NCBI GenBank assembly: GCA_900317085.1
Contig: ONFJ01000030.1
Coordinates: 1-40,610 of the forward strand
Direction of reading: 5' to 3'
Length of the DNA stretch: 40,610 nucleotides
Source: an uncultured Eubacteriales bacterium
GTDB taxonomy: Bacteria > Bacillota > Clostridia > Oscillospirales > Acutalibacteraceae
The notes beneath the pieces were generated by a model. The model did not search any database and was not told the origin of the DNA. It was given only the letters and a program-made list of their open reading frames with translations. Shown here in pieces: positions 24,763 through 32,013 of this stretch (its first letter is position 1; each line of letters opens with the position of its first letter). The position numbers and the translations under genes were made by a program.

Positions 24763-24911
24763 GCTACTGTTTTCGGGCTCTTGAAGCCCCTACATTTTGT
24801 AAGCAAAACTTATGCTTTGCTTTTTTGTCTTTTTCTCCTTGCCTGGCTGGGAAGCACGAATGGTGAATCGCCAAAAGGAGTAGGTGGCTAACGTGGACGT
24901 GCTATGTGCGA

Positions 24912-25751
24912 TCAGCTGTCTCGGCCGAGGGCATGCTCCACCCGCCTGCCCAGGGTGCGAACGTCCAGCGGCACCTTGTCTGACTCGAAGGAGAGGAGCA
25001 GGGACTCGCCCACGAAGTAGCCGTTCGCTTCGTAGAGCGAGATCCGGTCCATGGCGGAGCGGAAGTAGCGCTCGTCTTCCATCATACCGAGGTGTTCGAG
25101 GTAGAAGCATTTTCCGGTTGCCGGGTCCAGGATGGTGAAGTCCGGGTAAATGGTGATCCGCCTGGGCTGCTTCGGGTCCCACAGTTCCAGCGCGCACTCG
25201 TAGCGGTAGGGGATGCCGTGTTGAAAGAGCCAGTTCGCGATGATCAGCTCGGACTTGGAGCGCACCCGTTCACCGCGCTCGGTCACATAGTACGGGTCGT
25301 CTTCCCGGAAGCCCTTCCGCGGGTATTCTTCGCGGAGCCAGCGTTCCAGGAACACGTCTGCCGGTTCCCAGTACGGGTCCACCAGTGGCTTCCGGTCTTC
25401 CGAGAGCTTTGGGTAAATGTCTTCCCCAAGCTCTGCAGGATATGTTTTTAAGAAGCGTGAAATGACAGCGTATTCTGCCCTGACTCTGCTCAAAACGGTC
25501 AAATAGTACCCCTTGTTTGCCAGCGCTTTGATCAGCGCCAGATCCGTTTTGCGGATATAAGTTTTCTTGCTGCTCCGGTGTTCGTCCCCGTCGCCGGAAA
25601 CACACTGGTAGTATTTGACAGATTCGCTCTGTTTATGTTTCGAGATGACCAGGTGGCCGGGCGGGGCTTGGGCGATTCGCGCCGTGAGCTCTCGGATGAC
25701 TCGCTCGAGTTCTTTCTGGCGGTCGATGATGGGCTGTAAGTCGAGTTGCAT
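24912..25751 (-). CDS. Unknown protein, paralogue of the 17919 gene, linked to dyad array 3
   Basis: This is a 279-residue soluble protein. It shares with the 17919-18815 product the N-terminal pattern APPGHLVISK, VKYYQCV and TYIRKTDLALIKALANKGY. It also shares the C-terminal block RSKSELIIANWLFQHGIPYRYE, ITIYPDFTILDP and FYLEHLGMMEDERY. The Glu/PD/Glu order again suggests a PD-(D/E)XK-like fold with His in place of the Lys. I chose the ATG at 25751 because AAAAGGAG lies 8 bases upstream. An upstream in-frame ATG would add 20 residues that do not match the paralogue. It is GC-richer than its paralogue. Its 3' side holds dyad array 3, and its 5' side the shared 14-bp motif. Function unknown. 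Confidence 0.78.
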   Translation of the reverse strand: MQLDLQPIIDRQKELERVIRELTARIAQAPPGHLVISKHKQSESVKYYQCVSGDGDEHRSSKKTYIRKTDLALIKALANKGYYLTVLSRVRAEYAVISRFLKTYPAELGEDIYPKLSEDRKPLVDPYWEPADVFLERWLREEYPRKGFREDDPYYVTERGERVRSKSELIIANWLFQHGIPYRYECALELWDPKQPRRITIYPDFTILDPATGKCFYLEHLGMMEDERYFRSAMDRISLYEANGYFVGESLLLSFESDKVPLDVRTLGRRVEHALGRDS

Positions 25752-25811
25752 GAAGTGCGCTCCTTTTTGAAAGATTTCCTCATCATAAGCACACTTCGAG
25801 GGGCTTCGCAA

Positions 25812-25817
25812 CTATAA
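25812..25817 (-). promoter_or_regulatory. Putative -10 box of the 24912-25751 gene
   Basis: TATAGT reads leftward about 60 bases before the ATG. The -35 candidate TTATGG at a 16-base spacing is weak and overlaps the shared motif. Confidence 0.35.
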
Positions 25818-25834
25818 GCCGTTTTTCGGAGACC

Positions 25835-25864
25835 ATAACGACCGTTCGGCAGTTATTAACTGCC
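25835..25864. promoter_or_regulatory. Shared 14-bp motif plus 17-bp palindrome
   Basis: ATAACGACCGTTCG (25835-25848) is identical to 17790-17803. It runs directly into the perfect palindrome GGCAGTTATTAACTGCC (25848-25864), itself followed by CCGTTC again. It is a candidate operator upstream of the paralogue, in reverse orientation relative to the gene compared with the other copy. Confidence 0.55.
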
Positions 25865-25896
25865 GTTCATCGAGAACTTGTTATATTTTGGCGAAA

Positions 25897-25930
25897 AAGA
25901 GACCCCGGAAACTCGGAGGAGTTTCCGGGG
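25897..25930 (-). terminator. Terminator of the DUF975 gene
   Basis: CCCCGGAAACTC and GAGTTTCCGGGG form a perfect 12-bp stem around a 4-base loop. Leftward it is followed by TCTCTTTTTCG, and rightward by TGTTTGTTTGG, so it may work both ways. Confidence 0.88.
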
Positions 25931-25951
25931 TGTTTGTTTGGTTTGTGGTGG

Positions 25952-26803
25952 TTACGCTTCGACGGGGGTCTCCGGGAGTTCCGGGAGGACGTTGGTCTCA
26001 GCTTTGAGCGCTTCATAGAACGCAGCGTGAGTGCTGAAGATGTAGGGGTTGACGTAGAAGAGGCCGAGGATGCCGAGGGTGAGGATGTCGAGAAGGATCC
26101 ATCCGATGAAGGACAGGTCGAGGACGAACAGTTCCCACTTGTGGCCCTTCATCATGTTCCAGGAAGCCTTGATGACATCCATGATGCCCATGCCGGGGTT
26201 GTCCGCCAGGATGTATGGGACCATTTCCATGCCGTAAGACACGATGATGCCGGGGATGAGGAAGAAGAGAAACCCAAGGGCGACGAACAGGTTTTTGAGA
26301 GCCATGGTGATCATGTTGTTCCAGTACTTCGGAACGAAGCCTCTGTTGAGTTCATCGAGTTCCGCTTTTTCCACAAGGTTCTTCTTGAAGAAGTTCCGGC
26401 CGCTGACTTCCAGAGGACCAAACAGGAAAAGGGTCAGGAGGGCGGACAGAGTGCCGAGGCCGGCGATGGTGCCGACGTTGACGGACTCCTTCAGACGCTG
26501 GGACACGGGTGCGGAGGGCGTGGCAGCTACATTCGCATCATCGTCCAGCAGGAACCCGAAGTCCTGATTGATGTCGGTCGTATCGAAGTCTTCACTTGGG
26601 AAGGGGTTATAGTCTTCGGGGTCGACCGAAACGGACTGAGACTGCTGCGGTTCGGCCAGCTCCTCGAAATCGACCGAATTCGAGGCGGAACCGGCGTTCC
26701 AGCCACCGATGGCGATGGTCAGAAGAATGGCGACCAGGACCGCTTTCCAGTAGTTTGCTTTAAAGGCCGCTTTGCCGCGGGCTTTCAGCTCTTTGCGATT
26801 CAT
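25952..26803 (-). CDS. DUF975 family membrane protein
   Basis: This is a 283-residue polytopic membrane protein. The N-terminus MNRKELKARGKAAFKANYWKAV and the C-terminal WNMMKGHKWELFVLDLSFIGW with LTLGILGLFYVNPY are typical of DUF975. A polar loop of about 60 residues, rich in Asp, Ser and Gln, separates the first helix from the rest. The role of the family is unknown. I chose the ATG at 26803, preceded by AAAGGAG at 7 bases, over an upstream start that would add 16 residues. Confidence 0.87.
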   Translation of the reverse strand: MNRKELKARGKAAFKANYWKAVLVAILLTIAIGGWNAGSASNSVDFEELAEPQQSQSVSVDPEDYNPFPSEDFDTTDINQDFGFLLDDDANVAATPSAPVSQRLKESVNVGTIAGLGTLSALLTLFLFGPLEVSGRNFFKKNLVEKAELDELNRGFVPKYWNNMITMALKNLFVALGFLFFLIPGIIVSYGMEMVPYILADNPGMGIMDVIKASWNMMKGHKWELFVLDLSFIGWILLDILTLGILGLFYVNPYIFSTHAAFYEALKAETNVLPELPETPVEA

Positions 26804-27014
26804 AGAAACTCTCCTTTCGAAAGCTGCCGAGGGGACTGCAGCTCGTTTCACTTACATTCTATAGTATACTTGGTTTTCCTGCCAGTTACAAATAGCAACA
26901 ACTTTGTAACAACTGTAACAGTATTCGCCATACACAATAGGCACCATATCACAGAGTGGCGATCCGCGCAAGCATTTTTTAGCCTGCGAAGAAAAAATCA
27001 AAAATTTTTCGTTC

Positions 27015-27183
27015 TTTAAGTACATTTTAGGTTGACATTATATAGTTAGAGCTGTCAAAGGGAGGTACCCCTCACCGAACTTTGACAGGAATACATTCTC
27101 TTCTTAATCTTTCTCATTTCTCACTCCAAATCACACACGCATGAAAGCGCCCCGAAGTGCAAGCCGGGGCGCTTCTGCATTTT
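27015..27183 (+). ncRNA. Putative small RNA element, copy 1
   Basis: An A/T-rich tract leads into TTTAAGTAC, TTTTAGGTTGACA and TATAGT, then a body with CTGTCAAAGGGAG and TACCCCTC, a conserved tail (CTTTCTCATTTCTCACTCC), and a strong terminator at 27147-27183 (GCGCCCCG/CGGGGCGC then TTCTGCATTTT). CTGTCAAAG (27052-27060) can pair with CTTTGACAG downstream or with the upstream TTGACA, giving two exclusive folds. The same block recurs at 28939-29126 in the same orientation. There is no open reading frame with a ribosome binding site. I do not recognise it as a known RNA family. Confidence 0.55.
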
Positions 27184-27297
27184 ATCCGGCGAAGGGGGCG
27201 GAAGAGCAGTTCCGGAAGGCAGACTGGCCGCAATTCACCGGAAAACGGTTTTTTTCAAAGGGGAGTTGTGCTATACTCTTCAGGAATTATGAGCAGG

Positions 27298-27390
27298 GGC
27301 AGTGCATCGCCTGAAGAGAGGGCAGTGCATCGCCTGAAGAGAGGGCAGTGCATCGCCTGAAGAGAGGGCAGTGCATCGACCGAAGAGGGT
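27298..27390. repeat. Tandem 23-bp repeat, four copies
   Basis: The unit GGCAGTGCATCGCCTGAAGA plus GAG repeats at an exact 23-bp step starting near 27298, 27321, 27344 and 27367. The fourth copy diverges (ATCGACC). Each unit contains GTGCATCGCC, close to the GTACATCGCC motif that follows at 27416. It lies in the leader of the phosphatase gene. Confidence 0.8.
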
Positions 27391-27415
27391 AGCAGAATGC
27401 CCGAAAGCAGGGGCG

Positions 27416-27426
27416 GTACATCGCCC
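27416..27426 (+). repeat. GTACATCGCCC short motif, site 2
   Basis: An exact copy directly abutting the GGGGAGG ribosome binding site of the histidine phosphatase gene. Confidence 0.5.
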
Positions 27427-27439
27427 GGGGAGGAACACC

Positions 27440-28165
27440 GTGAAGACTTATACGCTGCATTTCATCCGGCACGGCATGACGACGGCCAACGAAGAGGGCC
27501 GCTATGTCGGGCACCAGGACCTGAGCCTCAGCCTGCAGGGCGAGGACGAACTGCGTTACCTCAAGGACAACTGCGTCTACCCGGACCCGCCGGTCGTGTT
27601 CACGAGCCCCCTGAAGCGGTGCACGGAGACCTGCGAGATCCTGTTCCCTGACGCGCAGCCCGTCGTCATGCGGGAGCTCATCGAGTACAACTTCGGCGAG
27701 TTCGAAGGCCACACGGCGGAGGAGCTGCAGCAGTACGACGAGTTCGCGGAATGGCTCCGTGGCGGCATGGACGCGGCTCCGCCCCACGGCGAGAGCAATG
27801 CCGAGTTCGGCGAACGCATCCGCGGCGCGCTTGAGAGCATCGTGGAAGGTCTGCTGAAGACCGGCATCACCGAGGCGGCCATCGTCACCCACGGCGGTAT
27901 CATCTCCGCTTTGATGGCGATCTACTGTCTGCCGGAAGCACCGATGAACGAATGGGCCTGCATGAACGGCACGGGGTACACCGTGCGGATCACGCCGTCG
28001 CTCTGGGCGAAGGGCCGCAAGTTCGAAGGCGTCGCGCAGATCCCCACCGTGCCCGAAGAGAAACTTCGCGAGCTCGGCCTTACCGGCGACGACGAGGACT
28101 GGATGGACGACGAAGACTACGGATTCGGCCCGGACACCACCGGCGTCGAGCACTTCACGATTTAA
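27440..28165 (+). CDS. Histidine phosphatase (phosphoglycerate mutase-like)
   Basis: This is a 241-residue protein of the histidine phosphatase superfamily. The phospho-accepting His is in LHFIRHGMTTANEEGRYVG (RHG motif). The second Arg is in TSPLKRCTET, the acid Glu in ELIEYNFGEFEG, and the second His in IVTHGGIISALM. Family members hydrolyse or transfer phosphate on small metabolites, and the substrate cannot be told. The start is GTG at 27440, set by GGGGAGG 6 bases upstream. It has an acidic C-terminal extension (DDEDWMDDEDYGF). The next gene, a HAD phosphatase, lies 37 bases downstream and is probably co-transcribed. Confidence 0.9.
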   Translation: MKTYTLHFIRHGMTTANEEGRYVGHQDLSLSLQGEDELRYLKDNCVYPDPPVVFTSPLKRCTETCEILFPDAQPVVMRELIEYNFGEFEGHTAEELQQYDEFAEWLRGGMDAAPPHGESNAEFGERIRGALESIVEGLLKTGITEAAIVTHGGIISALMAIYCLPEAPMNEWACMNGTGYTVRITPSLWAKGRKFEGVAQIPTVPEEKLRELGLTGDDEDWMDDEDYGFGPDTTGVEHFTI

Positions 28166-28202
28166 CAGTTATTAGAAACGCATTAGAAACGAAGGTGAGT
28201 GA

Positions 28203-28853
28203 ATGGCCATCAAAGGCGCCATTTTCGACATGGACGGCACCCTGACCGAGTCCATGCACCTGTGGATCGAGATCGGCCGGCGCTACCTCGAAGGCCTCGG
28301 CTACACGGTCACTCCCGAGCAGAACAAGGTCATGACGACCATGCTCCTCGAGCCCATGGCGCTCTACATGCAGGACGAGTTTGGTCTGCAGAAGAGCCAG
28401 CAGCAGATCATCGATGAGATCAACAAGCTCGTCGAGCCCGGCTACTTCGAAGAGGTCGAGGTCAAACCCACGGTCGTCGAGACCCTGGAGGCGATGCACG
28501 AACGGGGCATCCGCATGTGCGTCGCAACGGCCACGGACCGCCATCTGACGGAGGCCTGCCTCCGCCGCAATGGCATCGACCGCTTCTTCTCCGCCATCTT
28601 CACCTGCGGCGAGGAGCACTGCAACAAGCGCACGTCGCAGATCTACGACAAGGCCCGCGCCCACCTGGGCACGGCCCCCGAGGACACCTACATTTTCGAA
28701 GACACGTACGTCAGCATCCTCGGCGCGAAGCAGTCCGGCTGCCGCGTCGTCGGACTGCAGGACCGCTGGTCGGAGAAGAAGCGGGACCTCATCCGCGAGA
28801 CGGTGGACATTTATGCCGAGCGGATGGGCGACCTGGAGCTTGATGAGATGTAA
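28203..28853 (+). CDS. HAD-superfamily hydrolase
   Basis: This is a 216-residue phosphatase-like protein of the beta-phosphoglucomutase/phosphatase subfamily. Motif I is FDMDGTLTESM, with the nucleophile Asp at residue 9. Motif II is VATATD, motif III Lys in NKRTSQIY, and motif IV FEDTYVSILGAKQSG. In most relatives motif IV reads FEDS, so the Thr is a mild variation. AAGGTGA lies before the ATG. It follows the histidine phosphatase with a short gap. Confidence 0.9.
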   Translation: MAIKGAIFDMDGTLTESMHLWIEIGRRYLEGLGYTVTPEQNKVMTTMLLEPMALYMQDEFGLQKSQQQIIDEINKLVEPGYFEEVEVKPTVVETLEAMHERGIRMCVATATDRHLTEACLRRNGIDRFFSAIFTCGEEHCNKRTSQIYDKARAHLGTAPEDTYIFEDTYVSILGAKQSGCRVVGLQDRWSEKKRDLIRETVDIYAERMGDLELDEM

Positions 28854-28865
28854 GAAGCTGGGGAG

Positions 28866-28876
28866 GTACATCGCCC
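28866..28876 (+). repeat. GTACATCGCCC short motif, site 3
   Basis: An exact copy 13 bases after the stop of the HAD gene and about 75 bases before small RNA copy 2. Confidence 0.5.
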
Positions 28877-28938
28877 AAGGGCTGCGGGAAACGCCCAAAA
28901 CGCACTTTTTTCAAAAAAATCCAAAAAAATTTCCAACC

Positions 28939-29126
28939 TTTAAGTACTTTTTAGGTTGACACCTTATAGTGGGAACTGTCAAAGGGAGATACCCCTCCTC
29001 CCGATGACACCAGATTATGATTTTTCTCCTAATTCATAATTCTCCAATCTTTCTCATTTCTCACTCCAAATTTCACACACAACAGAACTCCGCCTTCGGC
29101 CCCACGCCGGAGGCGGTTCTGTTTTT
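28939..29126 (+). ncRNA. Putative small RNA element, copy 2
   Basis: It has the same order as copy 1: A-rich tract, TTTAAGTAC, TTTTTAGGTTGACA, then TATAGT at the same 3-base distance, CTGTCAAAGGGAG and TACCCCTC, the conserved CTTTCTCATTTCTCACTCC tail and a terminator (CAGAAC-CCGCCT with AGGCGG-TTCTG, then TTTTTG, 29083-29126). The segment between the TACCCCTC and the tail is longer than in copy 1 and diverged, while both ends are nearly identical. The terminators are unrelated in sequence, so the terminator structure is preserved independently. That supports a transcribed RNA. Confidence 0.55.
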
Positions 29127-29162
29127 GCGCGTTGCGGCGTTTGGCAAGACGCTGCACATCAG

Positions 29163-29192
29163 TTTACAATTTGTTAATCATTGTGGTATAGT
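29163..29192 (+). promoter_or_regulatory. Promoter of the SGNH hydrolase gene
   Basis: TTTACA, an 18-base spacer and TATAGT, about 50 bases before the ATG. Confidence 0.5.
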
Positions 29193-29241
29193 AGTACCGT
29201 TGTATGTATTTTGTATGAGTAAATAAAAGGAGAATTATGCA

Positions 29242-30294
29242 ATGAAACTCACAAAGAAGCTTTTTGCCGCGCTCCTGGTCCTGTGCATGATGATCCCGGT
29301 GGTCTCCGCCGCGTCGTCTGCCAAGGCTGCCAGAAGTTACAACGGGAAGTCCCTGGTCGTGCTGGGTGACTCCATCGCCGCGGGCTTCGGCCTCAACAAG
29401 TGGGTCCCCGAGACCACGCTGACCCAGGGCCTCGTCATGCCCCACGGCGAGTTCGTCGAAGACTCGTTCCCGCAGCTCGTCCGCGACCGTTACGGCTTCT
29501 CGAAGAAGACGTCCGTCAACCTGTCCCGGAACATGTGGTGCTCCACCGAGTTCCTGCGCCTGCTCGACCCGAAGTTCGAAGCCGAACTCTGCGAGCCGGA
29601 GAACGCGTTCGACCAGTACGTCTCCGACTACATGATGTTCCCCTCCGAGGTCCTGAAACCCACCGACACCCTGCGCCTTGCGGCGTCCATCAAGGACTCC
29701 ATCAAAAAGGCTGACGTCCTGGTCTTCTCCCTCGGCTCGAACGACATCATGACCTACTCCATCTGCAAGCCCCTCATGAGACCGTTCTACCAGGTTTTCG
29801 GCCGCCAGGCGGCAGTCGCCCTGTCCGCGGTCACCCAGAGAGAGATCAAGACCCTCGACAGCCCCGAAGAAGTCGCCAAGTTCGTCCTCGGCCCGCTGGA
29901 CCTCAACCTCCTGCCCCAGGACGTCGCCCAGTCCACCAAGCGCTTCTACAAGCAGTATGACCGCCTCCTCGGCATCATCTACAAGCTGAACCCGGACGTC
30001 AAGGTCATCTCCATGGGCATCACCGCTCCCTTCCGCGGCCTTCAGATCCTCGACGGCGTCGACGAGATCATGCTGTCCCGCCTCAACGAGGAAGTCATCG
30101 TGAACGTCCGCAACTACATGACGAAGAAGAGCCCCTACCGCAACCGCACCACCTATGTCGAGGTGGGCGATGTACCGGGCCATGTTTTCTACAATGTGAC
30201 AAACCCGCTGTTCCTGCCGGAGTTCATCCTCGATGTCCATCCGACGAGAGAAGGCCATAACACCATCGCGAAGCGTATCGGCGCGAAGCTGTAA
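29242..30294 (+). CDS. Secreted SGNH/GDSL hydrolase
   Basis: This is a 350-residue protein. The signal peptide has LTKK, a hydrophobic core and a VSA-A type cleavage site near residue 24. SGNH block I is LVVLGDSIAAGFGL (nucleophile Ser), block III is SLGSNDIMTYS, and block V is LDVHPTREGHNTIA (Asp and His). The family comprises esterases, lipases and carbohydrate deacetylases, so an exported esterase is likely, but the substrate is unknown. AAAGGAG precedes the ATG. A tiny gene with a matching signal peptide follows 42 bases later. Confidence 0.9.
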   Translation: MKLTKKLFAALLVLCMMIPVVSAASSAKAARSYNGKSLVVLGDSIAAGFGLNKWVPETTLTQGLVMPHGEFVEDSFPQLVRDRYGFSKKTSVNLSRNMWCSTEFLRLLDPKFEAELCEPENAFDQYVSDYMMFPSEVLKPTDTLRLAASIKDSIKKADVLVFSLGSNDIMTYSICKPLMRPFYQVFGRQAAVALSAVTQREIKTLDSPEEVAKFVLGPLDLNLLPQDVAQSTKRFYKQYDRLLGIIYKLNPDVKVISMGITAPFRGLQILDGVDEIMLSRLNEEVIVNVRNYMTKKSPYRNRTTYVEVGDVPGHVFYNVTNPLFLPEFILDVHPTREGHNTIAKRIGAKL

Positions 30295-30336
30295 ATCGCG
30301 ATCAGAGCAAATACCCTGAAAGAACTGGAGTAAACA

Positions 30337-30426
30337 ATGAAACTGACCAAGAAACTGGTCGCCGTCTTTATGGCGCTGACCATGCTCCTGTCCCTGACCG
30401 CGTCATGGCCCGGCTGTAAGGCATAA
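30337..30426 (+). CDS. Signal-peptide-only mini ORF (29 residues), probable gene remnant
   Basis: The frame begins MKLTKKLVAVFMALTMLLSL, ends ASWPGCKA and stops. Its first seven codons match the start of the SGNH hydrolase just upstream (MKLTKKL), and both have a hydrophobic core. GGAG lies 8 bases before the ATG, and a strong terminator begins 5 bases after the stop. It may be the relic of a tandem duplicate whose body was lost, or a real small secreted peptide. Confidence 0.45.
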   Translation: MKLTKKLVAVFMALTMLLSLTASWPGCKA

Positions 30427-30430
30427 AAAT

Positions 30431-30469
30431 ATCCCCGGACTCCGCAAGGAGTTCGGGGATTTCTTTTTT
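30431..30469 (+). terminator. Terminator of the SGNH unit
   Basis: ATCCCCGGACTCC and GGAGTTCGGGGAT pair with one mismatch around GCAA and are followed by TTCTTTTTTG. Confidence 0.9.
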
Positions 30470-30507
30470 GTATTCTATTTGTCGAGCCGCGAGCCGAGGT
30501 CCGTAGC

Positions 30508-31032
30508 TTACGCGTACCCGGATGTCACGACTTCCCAGTCGCCGCCGTCGGTGCGGGCGAGGACCCACTGGTAGTCCGTGTACACTTCCCGGGGCTCGAG
30601 GGGCGCCGCGTTCTTCGCGAGGAACGCCGAGCGGAAGTCCGTGTTGAAGACGGCGCATTCGGTGTAGTCGCTGTCCGGGAAGCGTCCCTGGACGGAGGCG
30701 AGGTAGTTTTCGGACTGTTCATCGCCAATGTAGTGGATGTCGAGGACGCGGGCGTTCATCTCGTCCCAGAAGCTGTCGGCCAGAATGGCGTCCGAGGCGG
30801 CTTCCATCTCCGCTTCGGTGTAGACGTCCGAACCGATGTCCTTGTCGACGGGCGCGTACCAGGAGCCGAAGCCGTAGCCGAGCACCAGGATGACGAAGCA
30901 GAGCAGGGTGCACAGCACGGCCGCCAGCGTGCCTTTTTTGCGGCGCACGAACCAGAACAGGAGCACCAGCACGACGATGCTGACCGCAAGATAGATGATG
31001 CCGGCCACCGAGGGCCCGATCAAAGCTGCCAT
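30508..31032 (-). CDS. Unknown two-helix membrane protein
   Basis: This is a 174-residue protein. Two N-terminal hydrophobic helices (about residues 8-28 and 35-55) are separated by RRKKG. An acidic soluble domain of about 115 residues follows and contains YTEAEMEAASDAILADSFW and YQWVLARTDGGDWEVVTSGY. The two-helix anchor with an outside C-terminal domain resembles small lipid-anchored or immunity-type proteins, but no family is recognised. AAGGAGG precedes the ATG by 9 bases. It converges on the terminator at 30431-30469. Confidence 0.75.
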   Translation of the reverse strand: MAALIGPSVAGIIYLAVSIVVLVLLFWFVRRKKGTLAAVLCTLLCFVILVLGYGFGSWYAPVDKDIGSDVYTEAEMEAASDAILADSFWDEMNARVLDIHYIGDEQSENYLASVQGRFPDSDYTECAVFNTDFRSAFLAKNAAPLEPREVYTDYQWVLARTDGGDWEVVTSGYA

Positions 31033-31181
31033 AGGGCAATTCCTCCTTGGGGCGAGTAAGTTTCCTCTTCTATGATAGCGCCGAACGCGCTCCCGCGGTA
31101 GTTACAAGCCGGCTACAATTCGGTAAAGGAACGGTACTACATCTTGTGGTGCCGGGGCCTGCGGCAGCCTCCCTGTGGCGA

Positions 31182-31210
31182 TTTACTCATTGTAATTTTC
31201 ATGCTATAAT
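31182..31210 (+). promoter_or_regulatory. Promoter of the XRE regulator gene
   Basis: TTTACT, a 17-base spacer and a perfect TATAAT. The -35 box overlaps a reversed GTAAATCGCC motif. The leader of about 105 bases then carries GCACATCGCT (31269) and GTACATCGCCC (31288). Confidence 0.55.
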
Positions 31211-31287
31211 TCAGGTCAGAAATAATACAGAGCGTATATCGCGAAACTCGGACGAATGCCCGGCAGGCGCACATCGCTTACCAGGCA

Positions 31288-31298
31288 GTACATCGCCC
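31288..31298 (+). repeat. GTACATCGCCC short motif, site 4
   Basis: An exact copy in the leader of the XRE gene, 25 bases before its start codon, with a degenerate second copy 19 bases upstream. Confidence 0.5.
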
Positions 31299-31323
31299 GA
31301 CAGAATACACAGGAGGGGACCCC

Positions 31324-31932
31324 ATGCCAAACCAGACTTTTTCAGACCGGCTCACACTGCAGCGGAAACAGAAGGGCGTCAGCCAGAAGCAGGCGGCGGC
31401 GGACCTCGGCATCTCCCAGGCGCTGCTGTCCCATTACGAGAACGGCATCCGGGAACCGGGGCTCCAGTTCCTCGTGAAGGCGGCGGACTACTACAACGTC
31501 AGCTGCGACTACCTCCTCGGCCACGCCGCGAACGTGCTGCAGCTCAACCAGGCGGTGGACTTCGAGGACCTGCCGGAGGACGAGGAGTTCAGCCGGGAGA
31601 CGTTCATCCGGGCGGACATCGCCATCATGAACAACATCGTCGAGGACGAGGAGATGGCGGACGCCCTGAACAAGGCGGCGGCGCTGGCCGGCTACATGGG
31701 CCTGTTTGCGGCGGTCACCAAGGGACTGCTGCCCCGCAGCTGGCTCGGCAGCAACTCGGACAACAAGGCGCAGTTCAAGTTCCTGATGTACAGCATCGCC
31801 GGCGACATCCACGACCTCACCTCCGCGCCGGAGGACGAGGAACTCATCGGGACCGAAGCGCCGAAGAGCGTACAGTCCCTCTGTGCCTACATCAACGACC
31901 TCATCAATACCCGCGTCGCGCGGCTGATGTAA
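31324..31932 (+). CDS. XRE-family HTH transcriptional regulator
   Basis: This is a 202-residue protein. An N-terminal Cro/C1-type helix-turn-helix spans about residues 8-62 (LTLQRKQKGVSQKQAAADLG then SQALLSHYENGIREP and YYNVSCDYLLGH). The C-terminal 140 residues are helical and acidic, with no recognised effector domain. AGGAGGGG lies 7 bases before the ATG. It is monocistronic, with its own promoter, and shares a bidirectional terminator with glgA. Targets are unknown. Its position next to the glycogen cluster, convergent with it, does not by itself imply regulation. Confidence 0.9.
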   Translation: MPNQTFSDRLTLQRKQKGVSQKQAAADLGISQALLSHYENGIREPGLQFLVKAADYYNVSCDYLLGHAANVLQLNQAVDFEDLPEDEEFSRETFIRADIAIMNNIVEDEEMADALNKAAALAGYMGLFAAVTKGLLPRSWLGSNSDNKAQFKFLMYSIAGDIHDLTSAPEDEELIGTEAPKSVQSLCAYINDLINTRVARLM

Positions 31933-31936
31933 AAAA

Positions 31937-31975
31937 GAGACCTCCGAATGTCTTCGGAGGTCTCTCTGCTTTTCT
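31937..31975. terminator. Bidirectional terminator between the XRE gene and glgA
   Basis: GAGACCTCCGAA and TTCGGAGGTCTC form a perfect 12-bp stem around TGTC. Rightward it runs into CTGCTTTTCTT, and leftward into TTTTTTAC. Confidence 0.9.
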
Positions 31976-32013
31976 TATTCTGGTAAGCCTGCCGGCTCAG
32001 TAAGCGCAAGCGC

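Noticed and set aside
24171..24891. Open frames across array 3 with repeated peptide segments
   Set aside because: The period of 74 bp is not a multiple of three. The frames exist only because the repeat lacks stops, and no ribosome binding site was found.
27147..27172. Riboswitch for the histidine phosphatase gene
   Set aside because: The upstream element ends in its own terminator more than 250 bp before the gene and recurs elsewhere, so an independent small RNA is more likely.
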